NCBI GenBank assembly: GCA_900315435.1
Contig: OMYY01000022.1
Location: 1 to 50,127, forward strand
DNA: 50,127 nucleotides
Direction of reading: 5' to 3'
DNA from: an uncultured Spirochaetaceae bacterium
GTDB taxonomy: Bacteria; Spirochaetota; Spirochaetia; Sphaerochaetales; Sphaerochaetaceae
Positions 42,411 through 50,127 of this stretch are shown here, piece after piece. The notes under the pieces were generated by a model, which saw only the letters and a program-made list of their open reading frames with translations, was not told where the DNA came from and searched no databases. Each line of letters starts with the position of its first letter. The first letter of the stretch is position 1. The position numbers were made by a program, and so were the translations under genes.

Positions 42411-42454
42411 ATTGCTGTAAGCACTATGGATATTATCCATTTCAGGAAAAGGTG

Positions 42455-43792
42455 TCAACAGTTGCCAGACGGATAACCATCGCATTGCTTGGAGCGACCA
42501 AATAAATACAACAGATATCCCATTGGAATGTAATACACGTAGCAGATTGGAAATGTATGCAATCTTAGATTTGACTCCACCATACCGTGAAGCACGGCAA
42601 TGGAAAGTAATGTGACAGCCAGGCAGAAAGACTCATCCATGAAGGGCCATTTCTTCCTTTGGAAGAAACTCCCAAACGGCAGTATCAACGCATAGAACAT
42701 GATTCCCAAAAACAGGAGGGCAGAGGGTATCCCGCAGAAAAGGGCCAAACTCAAGATGCTATTATGAGGATTCACAAAGACTGCAACCACCTTCGGCACA
42801 ACAGTTGCTCTTTGCTGCTTCACTTCCCAAGCGGTCCAGCCAAACCATGGCCTTTCCCGAATAAGGCTGATTGATTCCTTCCATATGCCAGAACGTTGCG
42901 AAGTATCGAACAACGACTTTCCGAGATGAGAGGTTTGCGGGGCGAGTAGTTTCTGCCCTCCAAAAATGACAAGCAGAAACAGTCCGCAGGTGGCAAGCAC
43001 GATTGCGAAGGAAACAAGGAAGGCTTTACGCGAACGGGAACGCGCATAGCACAAGCACAGAAGACAAGGATACGCAAAACAACCGGCGAGCAACAAGAAA
43101 AAGCTGGCACGGGAACCAAGCGAAAGGAGAACACGAAACGAGGCGACGAACAGAGCGAACCAGACGACGGCAATCCAACGCTTTGTCTTACATGCCAGAA
43201 GGAAATACGCCCACGAGATGACCCCAAGAATCAAAAATGACGGGCCAAGCCGATTGGGATTTTCTTGCAGGTAAAGGTAACCACCAACAGCTTTCCACGT
43301 CTCCGGCATCGGAGCACCTGTTCCCAAGAACAGCACGCCATATAACGCTGGCACCAGACCCACAATACCAATCCCGACAAGCCCCATCATCAATACGTGC
43401 ATCTCCTTTTTCACCAATTCGTGTGGAAAAGACAAGGGAATCATGCAAAACACAAATAGGTGAAGGATGCAATAGGAAGCCATGGTAAAGCTAATGTCCA
43501 TGCGACGATGGTGCACCAGCAAGGCAATAAATGCAAACACGGAAAACAACGCTATGACCGGAAATGCTGGAACCTTGTGCCAATCCTGGAACACGCACAC
43601 CCGGATGGCTACATGCATGACCACCACCAGTGTGACCGCCTTGTACAACAAGGTAACCACAAAGGGCATGGTAAACGGAAAGTACCGCTCGGGTTGTTTT
43701 ACAGCTACCTTCACCAGGATGAGCAGTTTGATGATGGTATCATATTGGACTTGACGTTCAACCGACATTCCTCGTATGGCATTCAGTTGCAT
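42455..43792 (-). CDS. O-antigen ligase / Wzy-type polymerase
   Basis: A 445-residue inner-membrane protein with about 11-12 helices. The Wzy_C region contains LQENPNRLGPSFLILGVI, LLSLGSRASFFLLL, RSGIWKESISLIRERPWFGW and FVNPHNSILSLALFCGIPSA, which match the O-antigen ligase family (RxxxW and HNxxL motifs). Either lipid A-core ligase (WaaL) or repeat-unit polymerase (Wzy) is possible; the HN motif favours ligase or a related oligosaccharyl transferase. The ATG at 43792 has AAAGGG upstream; a GTG lies at 43804. It lies 18 nt after the GT4 gene. Confidence 0.85.
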   Translation of the reverse strand: MQLNAIRGMSVERQVQYDTIIKLLILVKVAVKQPERYFPFTMPFVVTLLYKAVTLVVVMHVAIRVCVFQDWHKVPAFPVIALFSVFAFIALLVHHRRMDISFTMASYCILHLFVFCMIPLSFPHELVKKEMHVLMMGLVGIGIVGLVPALYGVLFLGTGAPMPETWKAVGGYLYLQENPNRLGPSFLILGVISWAYFLLACKTKRWIAVVWFALFVASFRVLLSLGSRASFFLLLAGCFAYPCLLCLCYARSRSRKAFLVSFAIVLATCGLFLLVIFGGQKLLAPQTSHLGKSLFDTSQRSGIWKESISLIRERPWFGWTAWEVKQQRATVVPKVVAVFVNPHNSILSLALFCGIPSALLFLGIMFYALILPFGSFFQRKKWPFMDESFCLAVTLLSIAVLHGMVESNLRLHTFPICYVYYIPMGYLLYLFGRSKQCDGYPSGNC

Positions 43793-43810
43793 TGATGTAC
43801 ACACCCTTTC

Positions 43811-45208
43811 CTATTTTTGCAAGAAGGTCTTGAACAGTATACCTATTTCCTCCCACGAATAGTAGCTGATTTTGGTCTTGTCCGCGCTGACAAACACTCC
43901 GGCCGCAACATCCCTCATCGCCTTCTCCAGATGCCCTGCCAGTACGTCAGGCGAACTGTCTTCGAAGTACCGTATCTGGTCCTTCATGATTTCCTCGAAT
44001 ACCGGAAGCCGCCTTGCAAGGATTGGTTTCCGGTAGAAGGTCGCCTCCATCAGCGGGATGCCAAAGCCTTCCGCATGCGAGCAGTTCAGGACGAACAGGC
44101 ACATCTCATACAGCTTGGAAAGCAACAGGTCGCTTGCCCCGACGGCAAGCAGCAGGTGTTTCCCATACTCGGGGTGTCTCTTGCAGTCGGCCACGAAGGT
44201 TCCGGTACTCATTCCCACCCTTCCGGCAATCACATAGGACACATCAGATCCCTGTTTCCAAAGCAATTCAAAAGCCTTGATCGCCTCGCCATAGCCCTTT
44301 CTCGGCTCGAAAGTGCCGACACTGAAAACAAATCGCTTTCCTTTCAGGACATCCACCAATGCCTGCTCGGATGCATCCAAGTCCGCCCCTTCCGGCTTTT
44401 TGAAATCGCATCCGTTGTAGAAGCAGCCGTACTGCATCTCGGAATTTACCTCATAGCCATGATCCTTGGCGCATTGTTTGATTTCCTCCACCGCCGTCAT
44501 GGAGACGGACAGCACCAAGGAAGCGTTGGCCATGATGTCCCGGAAGGCATGGATGAACCCGATGTTGCTCTTGACCATCTCCGGGTGCTGGATGGGAATG
44601 ACGTCATCCACAACAGCAACGACAGCAATTCCTTGCTCGGCAAACAACGAGAGCGACACCCCATCAGGCACTGCCGCCTGCATCAATACCAGCTTGTCCC
44701 CCTTCTGAAAGACGACGGGATCGGAATACACAGGGGCTTCCGGGAATCTTGCCTGCACGAGACGATTCGCATACTGATACCCATTCGTGCGGGGATTGCA
44801 ATAGACTGCCCGGCAGTCCAGATCCTTGTCGACAAGCAGGACCCGAAGCAATTCATAGATTCTCCGGTGCAAGCCGGTCTTGTCGTCATGCCGGTAATAG
44901 TTCGTCACGTCCAGGAAACAGACGGGATGGGGATCTGTCCCGCGATTGAAGCGCATTCTGCCGTCACGCAGATGGAAACGTTTGGAAGAAAAGTCGCTTT
45001 TCACCGCATTCCAGAAGGTTTCACAGCCATCAGTTTCAGTCCAGTCCATGGAAAGAGTCAGCAACCGGCAGACAACGACGCCATGCTTTCCTCTCAGCAG
45101 ACGATTTGCCACCCATTGGGTCTGGAACGGAAGCAGGAAACAACCCACACGGTACAGCAAGACCAGACACGACTTGGCGAAATGAATCAGGCATCCCATG
45201 CCCTGCAT
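43811..45208 (-). CDS. Glycosyltransferase family 4
   Basis: A 465-residue GT-B retaining glycosyltransferase with a ~70-residue basic, hydrophobic N-terminal extension that may bind the membrane. PVCFLDVTNYYRHDDKTGLH and RRIYELLRVLL begin the first domain, VVDDVIPIQHPEM follows, FSVGTFEPRKGYGEAIKAFE opens the second domain, and CSHAEGFGIPLMEATFYRKP is the E-x7-E site. The ATG at 45208 overlaps the sulfatase stop (TAATG), implying translational coupling to the YidC-sulfatase gene; a GTG at 45229 is the alternative. Confidence 0.83.
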   Translation of the reverse strand: MQGMGCLIHFAKSCLVLLYRVGCFLLPFQTQWVANRLLRGKHGVVVCRLLTLSMDWTETDGCETFWNAVKSDFSSKRFHLRDGRMRFNRGTDPHPVCFLDVTNYYRHDDKTGLHRRIYELLRVLLVDKDLDCRAVYCNPRTNGYQYANRLVQARFPEAPVYSDPVVFQKGDKLVLMQAAVPDGVSLSLFAEQGIAVVAVVDDVIPIQHPEMVKSNIGFIHAFRDIMANASLVLSVSMTAVEEIKQCAKDHGYEVNSEMQYGCFYNGCDFKKPEGADLDASEQALVDVLKGKRFVFSVGTFEPRKGYGEAIKAFELLWKQGSDVSYVIAGRVGMSTGTFVADCKRHPEYGKHLLLAVGASDLLLSKLYEMCLFVLNCSHAEGFGIPLMEATFYRKPILARRLPVFEEIMKDQIRYFEDSSPDVLAGHLEKAMRDVAAGVFVSADKTKISYYSWEEIGILFKTFLQK

Positions 45209-47347
45209 TATGGCTGGACTATCGACCAATTGGCAAGGTCAAGAATGCTGTCTTTCACATGCAGCCATTCATCCGGACCGACGATAAAGGTATTCGGCTT
45301 ATTGTCCCGTGGCGTATGCCGCTGAGCACTCGTCATGGTCACCCCGCCCTCCTTCTGCATGACAAGAGGCTTGCCAGTATACGGATTTACCGGATTCTGG
45401 ATCAGCTTCTTGGCCGCCAACTCGGGCACGTCAGCCACGGACATGAATGTGCCATCGCTCCGGAACGCGCCATGCTCCCCAAAATCCTTGACCATCAGCA
45501 CAGCACGGAAACTGTTCAGGTCAGCCCCGTTGGGCAACCGCAGGTATCCCGGCGCATCCGAACCCTCGCTCCAGCCATGGTCACTGACGATAATGATCCG
45601 GGTATTGTCGTACACGCCCTGCTCCTTCAGATAGGAGAACCAGTCTGCGAGTTTCCGGTAGGTAGCCGCATTGACATGGTACAAAGGACTCGTCCGGAAC
45701 GGAGTATCCAGCACGTTCTTTGGTTCGGACACCGGCACATACTCCGGCGTCTGGAGGATGGTCGGCTTATGGGTCGCTTCCGTGTCGTAGATATTCAACC
45801 GGTTTCCCCCGTCGGTCACTGCCGTAATCAACGGAAGTGCGGCAAGAGCGGAGTATTGGTTGAGAAACTCGCTATTCAGCCCCCCGATATGCATGGCGGG
45901 ATTCAGCTTGTTCAGCCAGTTGCCGTTGTCATACAGCACCTGATGGAAAACCAATGGAGAAACCCGGAAGAATGCATACCGGATCAAGTTGCAAGTCAAT
46001 GCGGCCGATGGCTTGGCGACCTCGCCATCATACTCGTTCGCCAACCACCAGGCATTGTACCGGCCCTTCAAGGAATCCACCTTCACATGTTCCATCCCGA
46101 TAAAAGGAGTCGGGTCGAAGTCCCAGTTGTAGTTGCTCCACGCCGGGTCGGTAAACTCCACTTCATAGCCATGGTCGGCAAACAGTCTGGGCATCACCTT
46201 CAGCGCTTCGTTCTGTTTTTTCCGCAGAGGTTCCGCATCCCTTCGGTTCAGTTCCACAGGGGTATACTCGTATCCTCCGTACAAGGCAGGAGTCCCGTAG
46301 ATGGTATTGCCTCCGAAACTGATGGTGTTCGGGTAATAGGTGAACCCAGAAAACGCCTCTCGCAATTCCGGCTTCTCCTCAAAGATGTATGGCACATAAC
46401 AGCTCATGCCACGGTCAATCATGATCACCAGCACGTTCTTTCCGTTCCGGCTGAATGAAAAGACCGGTCTCAGGTCCGATGTCTTCGTCTCGTTGTTCCG
46501 GACCATCTCCTCATGGCGGGGAATGAACCGCCGGTAGGCGATTTCCGTCCGGACCATGTCGGCCAGACCAAGCAGAACCAAACCCAGCACGGCAAAAACG
46601 AGGAGATGCACTATCACCCGCCCCTTCCAGCGACCAACCAGGAGCAACATGAAGAAACAGACAAGCGGAATCACCAAAAGGTCAAAGACCGTATGCAGGG
46701 TGATTCGGCCCAGAGCGGAAATATCCGTGAATTGCAGGTTGACCAGAACCGAACCATAGGAACGCGAGAAGACAAACAGGTTCAGCAACGCCATGCAGAA
46801 TGCCACTGTCGAAGCAATGGCGAGGAACGCCTGGATGCGTTTGTCGAAGAGCCGGTATAAGCAGAAAGGCCAGACCAGGCACAAGCCCACAGCCTGGCAG
46901 AACGTGATGCCGACAAACGCCAAGGGATTGCGATAGGGTTCCAAGAACGCGAACTCGGTCGGAGAAGAAACAATCAAGCCCGAAGGAACCACCACGCCAA
47001 GCAGAAGCGCACAACCGGTCATGTTGAGGAAAAACAGACAATCCCGGAACCGAGGGGAATTGGCCAAGGGGGTCAGCCACCTGCGGTAGACCCACTTCAG
47101 GAACGCAAGCTCCAACGGGATACAGACAACCAAGGCGGCACCAAAGAGCAAGAACGCCTGGGTGGAAGGTTTGCCGGTATGGGTGGCCAGCATCAGGATG
47201 ACTAATGCGATGCTTGCGGTCGCACAGAGGAAATACAACACTTTGGCGGGGTGTCTGAGCTTGTAGAAGATGTTCTTCACTAGGCTGAGGATGTTGTTCA
47301 TCGTCCAGTACACCAGCAGCCCCGACGGACTGCCATACAGCACGACC
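45208..47347 (-). CDS. Membrane sulfatase/LTA-synthase-like transferase, main part of a YidC-sulfatase fusion (copy B)
   Basis: About 712 residues. The first ~30 (LYGSPSGLLVYWTMNNILSL) are the last membrane segment of a YidC/Oxa1 domain, followed by further helices to about residue 262 and then an extracytoplasmic alkaline-phosphatase-fold domain. In it VLVIMIDRGMS (D310) and SDHG (D588, H589) supply metal ligands, and T347 in FGGNTIYGTPALYGG is the likely nucleophile, by comparison with EptA/LtaS. Such enzymes move phosphoglycerol or phosphoethanolamine from lipids to glycans. The frame has no proper start at 47343 (a GTG in mid-domain); the real N-terminus is the YidC part at 47348-47887, out of frame by one position at 47347/47348. 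Paralogous to the gene at 47982-50127. Confidence 0.8.
47249..47347 (-). repeat. 99-nt perfect repeat, inner copy
   Basis: Identical base for base to 50029-50127 (constant offset 2780), while the sequences to the left of both copies diverge at once. It encodes the end of the YidC-like segment (SPSGLLVYWTMNN, then a KNIFYKLRHP stretch). Its upstream edge coincides with the frame break. Confidence 0.95.
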
Positions 47348-47887
47348 CTCCCGAAGCGGATGCCCCTTCGTGTACAGGTACCCGGCCACGCAGTTCGCCA
47401 CCGTCATCACCACCGGCAGCACGTTCACCCGCATCCCCCAGACATGCAGCAGCCCGTCCGGCGAGCCCAGGTCGTCCAGAAACCAGAACGGGCACCCCTT
47501 CAGCGCAGGCAGGTTGGACAGGAACGCGTACGCCGCCAGAAAGAACGGTATCTGCACCAGAATCGAGAACGCCGAGCGCAGCGCGTAAACCGGCTTGTAG
47601 CCCTGCTCCCGGTAGTACGCGCTCAGCATCATGAACCGCTCGTCCCCCCGGAACGCCTTCCTGATCCGCCCCACCTTCGGCGCCATCGCCATCTCCTTGT
47701 CCCGTTCCACCCCCTGCCAGCGCTCGGCTACCATGTAGATCGGCAGCGTCAAGAGCGTCACCGCAAACGACAGCCCTACCGTCGCTATGCCGTAGTCGTC
47801 GACAACACGGTAAAGAATCGTGTAGATGATTTCAATGGCTTCCGCGATGGGGAAAATACACAGCCAATACAGGATATGTCCAATCAT
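47348..47887 (-). CDS. YidC/Oxa1-like N-terminal part of the fusion protein (copy B)
   Basis: About 180 residues from the ATG at 47887 (MIGHILYWLCIFPIAEAIEI). DYGIATVGLSFAVTLLTLPI is the first conserved YidC helix, ALRSAFSILVQIPFFLAAYA the second, and VNVLPVVMTVANCVAGYLYT the third; GMAPKV-like MAMAPKVGRIRKAFRGDER is the cytoplasmic hairpin. The groove arginine of true insertases (VRLLxLP) is replaced by threonine (TLLTLP), so insertase activity is doubtful. After HPLREG the frame ceases to match; the continuation is in another frame at 47347. Compared with the family about 13-14 residues (roughly 41 nt) appear missing. The open frame past 47347 is meaningless. Confidence 0.78.
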
Positions 47888-47939
47888 ACGCTCTCTTTTC
47901 TCGCAGCAGGAATTCCAAGAAAGAACCCGACCCCACGAT

Positions 47940-47975
47940 GTGGGGAAGTATAGCATACGAAGGTGTATCGTATGG
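47940..47975 (-). promoter_or_regulatory. Intergenic region between the tandem fusion genes, with extended -10 and hairpin
   Basis: The 94-nt gap 47888-47981 contains, on the minus strand, an inverted repeat CATACGA/TCGTATG with a 7-nt spacer, then TGCTATACT (an extended -10 element) and a CCCCAC/GTGGGG hairpin. It may carry a terminator-like structure for copy A and a promoter for copy B. Confidence 0.3.
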
Positions 47976-47981
47976 GTCCTA

Positions 47982-50127
47982 TCATTTTCTCACCTGTTTC
48001 CAGTTTTCAATCTGGAAGATATCGTCATGCACCTCAAGCCACTGGTCCGGGTCGATGGTCAACGTGTATTTTCCGTTCTCTTCCGGTTTCCATTTGTTGG
48101 CAGTGGTGATGGTCACGCCATCCTGTTTCCCTTCCATGGTAATTTTCTGACCGGTGTACGGGTTTACGGCGTAGGCGAGCAAATCCCGGGTCAGCAAGGC
48201 AGGGGTATCCGCATTGGTCATGAACGAGGAATCCTCCTGCATCGGCCCGCTTGCGCCAAAATCCTTCACCATCAGCAACGCGCGGTACTGGTCGAGATGC
48301 TTTCCTAAAGGAAGCGCCAGGTTCTCGGCCGCAGAGCGACGCGACTGGGCGCCATGGTCGGAGACCAGAACGATGCGGGTATTGTCATAGACGCCCTGCT
48401 CTTTCAAATAATCGAACCACCTTGCAAGCAGGCGGAAGGATGCGGCATTGACATGGTACTGTTTCACATTCTCCACCGGTGCCACATGGTCGCCCTCTTC
48501 GGGATTTTCCACCGGGATGTAATCGGGAAGGTGGAGGATTACCTCTTCATGGGGGAGTTCCGTGTCGAAACTGTTGTACCGGTCTGTCGGGTCATCGGTG
48601 GTTTCCGTGATGAACGGCAACGCGTCCACCGTCGCGTACTGGCGGACGAACAGGTCGTCCAAGCCCCCTGTGGTATTCAGTTCAGGATGCAACTCGTTGA
48701 GCCAGGTCCCGTTGTCGTACAGGATCGCATGGGTTGCAAGCGGCGCAGTCTCCAGGAACGCATAGCGGAGCATGTTGCACTCAAGCAGTTTGGAATACTG
48801 GATCGTCTTGCCGCTGAAGCGGGTGCTTTTCCACCATGATGCGTAGCGGGAAGTGATCCCTTCCGCCTGGACATGGTCCATCCCCTCAAACGGGGTGCCA
48901 TCGAAATACCATTTGTAGTTGCTCCAGGGAGGATTGGTGATCACCACCTCATACCCATGGTCGGAAAACAGTTTCGGAAGCACCTTCAGCGCCTCGTTGT
49001 GCTTCTCTACCATCGGGATATTGGATTTGGCCTGCATCTCAAGCGGCGTGTACTCATATCCCCCGTACAGGGAAGCGGCGCCATGGAGCGTATCCTCGCC
49101 GAAACTGATGGTGTTCGGATACCAGGTGAAACCACTGAACTGTTCCCGCAGTTCGGGTTTTTCATCGAGCAGGTACGGGACATAGGCGCTCATGCCACGG
49201 TCAAGCATGACCAGCAGCACGTTCTTGCCGCTTCGGGTAAAGGTAAAGACCTTTGCAAGATCCCCGGTTCCCCCTTCCTGCTCTGCGACAGCCTTCTGAT
49301 GCTCGGGAACATATTCCCGGTAGCCACGCTGGATGGCGAAGATGCGGATCACGCCCATGCCAACAAGCGAGCCCAAAAGCAACGAGCAGACGGACATCAG
49401 GACATTGCTCCATTTCAGCGTGAAAAGCAGTCCCACAAGCATACAGGCCAGAAGCAAAACTACCAGATTTCCCAGTTGCCGCGCCCCATGGCCGCCCATC
49501 GACGCGTTGGAGAACTGGAGTCCCACCAGCATGGAGCCATAGGAACCTTGGAACAAAAACGTATCCAGGAGTCCGACGACAAACAGGCAGACGGCACCTA
49601 CCGTGAAGCAAGACTGCATGTTCACCGGGAACATCTTGTACAGGGCGGTTGCCCACAGGAAGAATCCAAGCGCCTGCAGGAAGGCGAATCCGGCAAAGAC
49701 CAACGGGTTGCTGTACGGCTCAAGGAACGCAAACTCAGTCGGGGAACTGCTGATCAGGTTCAAGGGAATCAGGCCGCCCAGCAGGAACAAGTACCCCCCT
49801 ATTCCCACAAAAAAGAGACCATCCCGGATCTTCCCTGCCGAATCCAGCCACCTGATACCTCTCCGGTAATACAGGCGAAGCAGGTAATACCACAGGGGAA
49901 CCAAGGCAAGGAACAGGGAACCGCCATAGATGATGAACAGGGTGGAAGCCCGGCCAGTCCCCCGTCTGGTCACGGCAACGCAAATTGCGGCGAGGCAGAC
50001 GTACAGCACCCCCAACAGTACTTTGACCGGGTGTCTGAGCTTGTAGAAGATGTTCTTCACTAGGCTGAGGATGTTGTTCATCGTCCAGTACACCAGCAGC
50101 CCCGACGGACTGCCATACAGCACGACC
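47982..50127 (-). CDS. YidC-sulfatase fusion protein, copy A, N-terminus beyond the window
   Basis: About 715 residues are visible; the frame is open to the window edge, inside the YidC-like domain (VVLYGSPSGLLVYWTMNN). Membrane helices continue to about residue 265, followed by the sulfatase-type domain: VLLVMLDRGMSAYVPYLLDE, FGEDTLHGAASLYGGYEYTP (likely nucleophile threonine in EDT), LVSDHGAQSRRS (metal-binding DH) and the FMTNADTPALLTRDL segment near the end. It is colinear with copy B at roughly half identity, so the pair arose by an old duplication. Catalytic residues are conserved in both. Predicted to transfer a phospho-substituent to an envelope glycan; substrate unknown. Confidence 0.85.
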   Translation of the reverse strand, partial: VVLYGSPSGLLVYWTMNNILSLVKNIFYKLRHPVKVLLGVLYVCLAAICVAVTRRGTGRASTLFIIYGGSLFLALVPLWYYLLRLYYRRGIRWLDSAGKIRDGLFFVGIGGYLFLLGGLIPLNLISSSPTEFAFLEPYSNPLVFAGFAFLQALGFFLWATALYKMFPVNMQSCFTVGAVCLFVVGLLDTFLFQGSYGSMLVGLQFSNASMGGHGARQLGNLVVLLLACMLVGLLFTLKWSNVLMSVCSLLLGSLVGMGVIRIFAIQRGYREYVPEHQKAVAEQEGGTGDLAKVFTFTRSGKNVLLVMLDRGMSAYVPYLLDEKPELREQFSGFTWYPNTISFGEDTLHGAASLYGGYEYTPLEMQAKSNIPMVEKHNEALKVLPKLFSDHGYEVVITNPPWSNYKWYFDGTPFEGMDHVQAEGITSRYASWWKSTRFSGKTIQYSKLLECNMLRYAFLETAPLATHAILYDNGTWLNELHPELNTTGGLDDLFVRQYATVDALPFITETTDDPTDRYNSFDTELPHEEVILHLPDYIPVENPEEGDHVAPVENVKQYHVNAASFRLLARWFDYLKEQGVYDNTRIVLVSDHGAQSRRSAAENLALPLGKHLDQYRALLMVKDFGASGPMQEDSSFMTNADTPALLTRDLLAYAVNPYTGQKITMEGKQDGVTITTANKWKPEENGKYTLTIDPDQWLEVHDDIFQIENWKQVRK
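50029..50127 (-). repeat. 99-nt perfect repeat, copy at the window edge
   Basis: Exact duplicate of 47249-47347. The window ends at precisely the base where the inner copy meets its frame break. Confidence 0.95.

Noticed and set aside
46682-47347. Continuation of the YidC-like frame beyond 47347
   Set aside because: After HPLREG the protein loses all YidC similarity and overlaps the true sulfatase frame; it is a read-through shadow.
47330-47360. Programmed ribosomal frameshift at the YidC-sulfatase junction
   Set aside because: There is no slippery heptamer (local RNA is GGGAGGGUCGUG), and about 13-14 residues are missing, which a one-base slip cannot restore.
1-50127. CRISPR array, rRNA genes or complete insertion sequence
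   Set aside because: No regularly spaced repeats, no rRNA-like stretches and no transposase motifs were seen on either strand.

Overview
The window looks like a chromosomal stretch of a diderm bacterium of the Spirochaetota, most likely a Sphaerochaeta-like member. This rests on the style of the two solute-binding proteins (short signal peptides ending AFAQGS or FAGGS), moderate GC, an outer-membrane Wzi-like protein, and YidC/sulfatase fusion proteins. The taxonomic call is an inference. The odd length, and the fact that both ends fall inside genes of multi-copy families, suggest that the window is one whole assembly contig.

Positions 1-14000 hold metabolism and transport: the 5' end of an AAA-ATPase-like gene; a sugar ABC transporter (binding protein and two permeases, minus strand); a polar amino acid ABC transporter (plus strand); an N-acyl-D-amino-acid deacylase with a degenerate Fic/HTH protein; a FAD-dependent dehydrogenase; an esterase; and an overlapping dat-ddc pair that should convert aspartate semialdehyde to 1,3-diaminopropane. 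A largely empty 0.68 kb region follows (13977-14660).

Positions 14661-40740 are dominated by cell-surface glycan genes. A four-gene operon (GT-C membrane transferase, GtrA flippase, GtrB-like polyprenyl-phosphate glycosyltransferase, ChbG/YdjC/NaxD-type deacetylase) has the parts list of the undecaprenyl-phosphate hexosamine route known from Francisella lipid A modification. A two-polypeptide 2-hydroxyacyl-CoA dehydratase with a fused activator sits next, abutting the 3' remnant of a sulfatase-type gene. Then come a GT2/YfhO pair, a complete GDP-heptose pathway in three genes, a run of glycosyltransferases with UDP-glucuronate 4-epimerase and UDP-glucose dehydrogenase, a Wzx flippase, mannose-1-phosphate guanylyltransferase and a Wzi-like outer-membrane protein.

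Positions 40998-42410 are a small island: a HicBA toxin-antitoxin pair and an internally deleted tyrosine integrase beside tRNA-Pro(CGG). Beyond it, all on the minus strand, lie an O-antigen ligase/polymerase, a GT4 glycosyltransferase and two tandem YidC-like/LTA-synthase-like sulfatase fusions. The second is cut by the window end. The first carries an apparent frameshift exactly where a perfect 99-nt repeat ends, and the window end falls at the same point of the other copy, so an assembly artefact is a serious possibility.

Taken together, the window encodes nucleotide-sugar supply (UDP-GlcA/GalA, GDP-heptose, GDP-mannose), assembly, export and ligation, plus lipid-linked sugar modification and probable phosphoglycerol or similar phospho-substituent transfer onto an envelope glycan.
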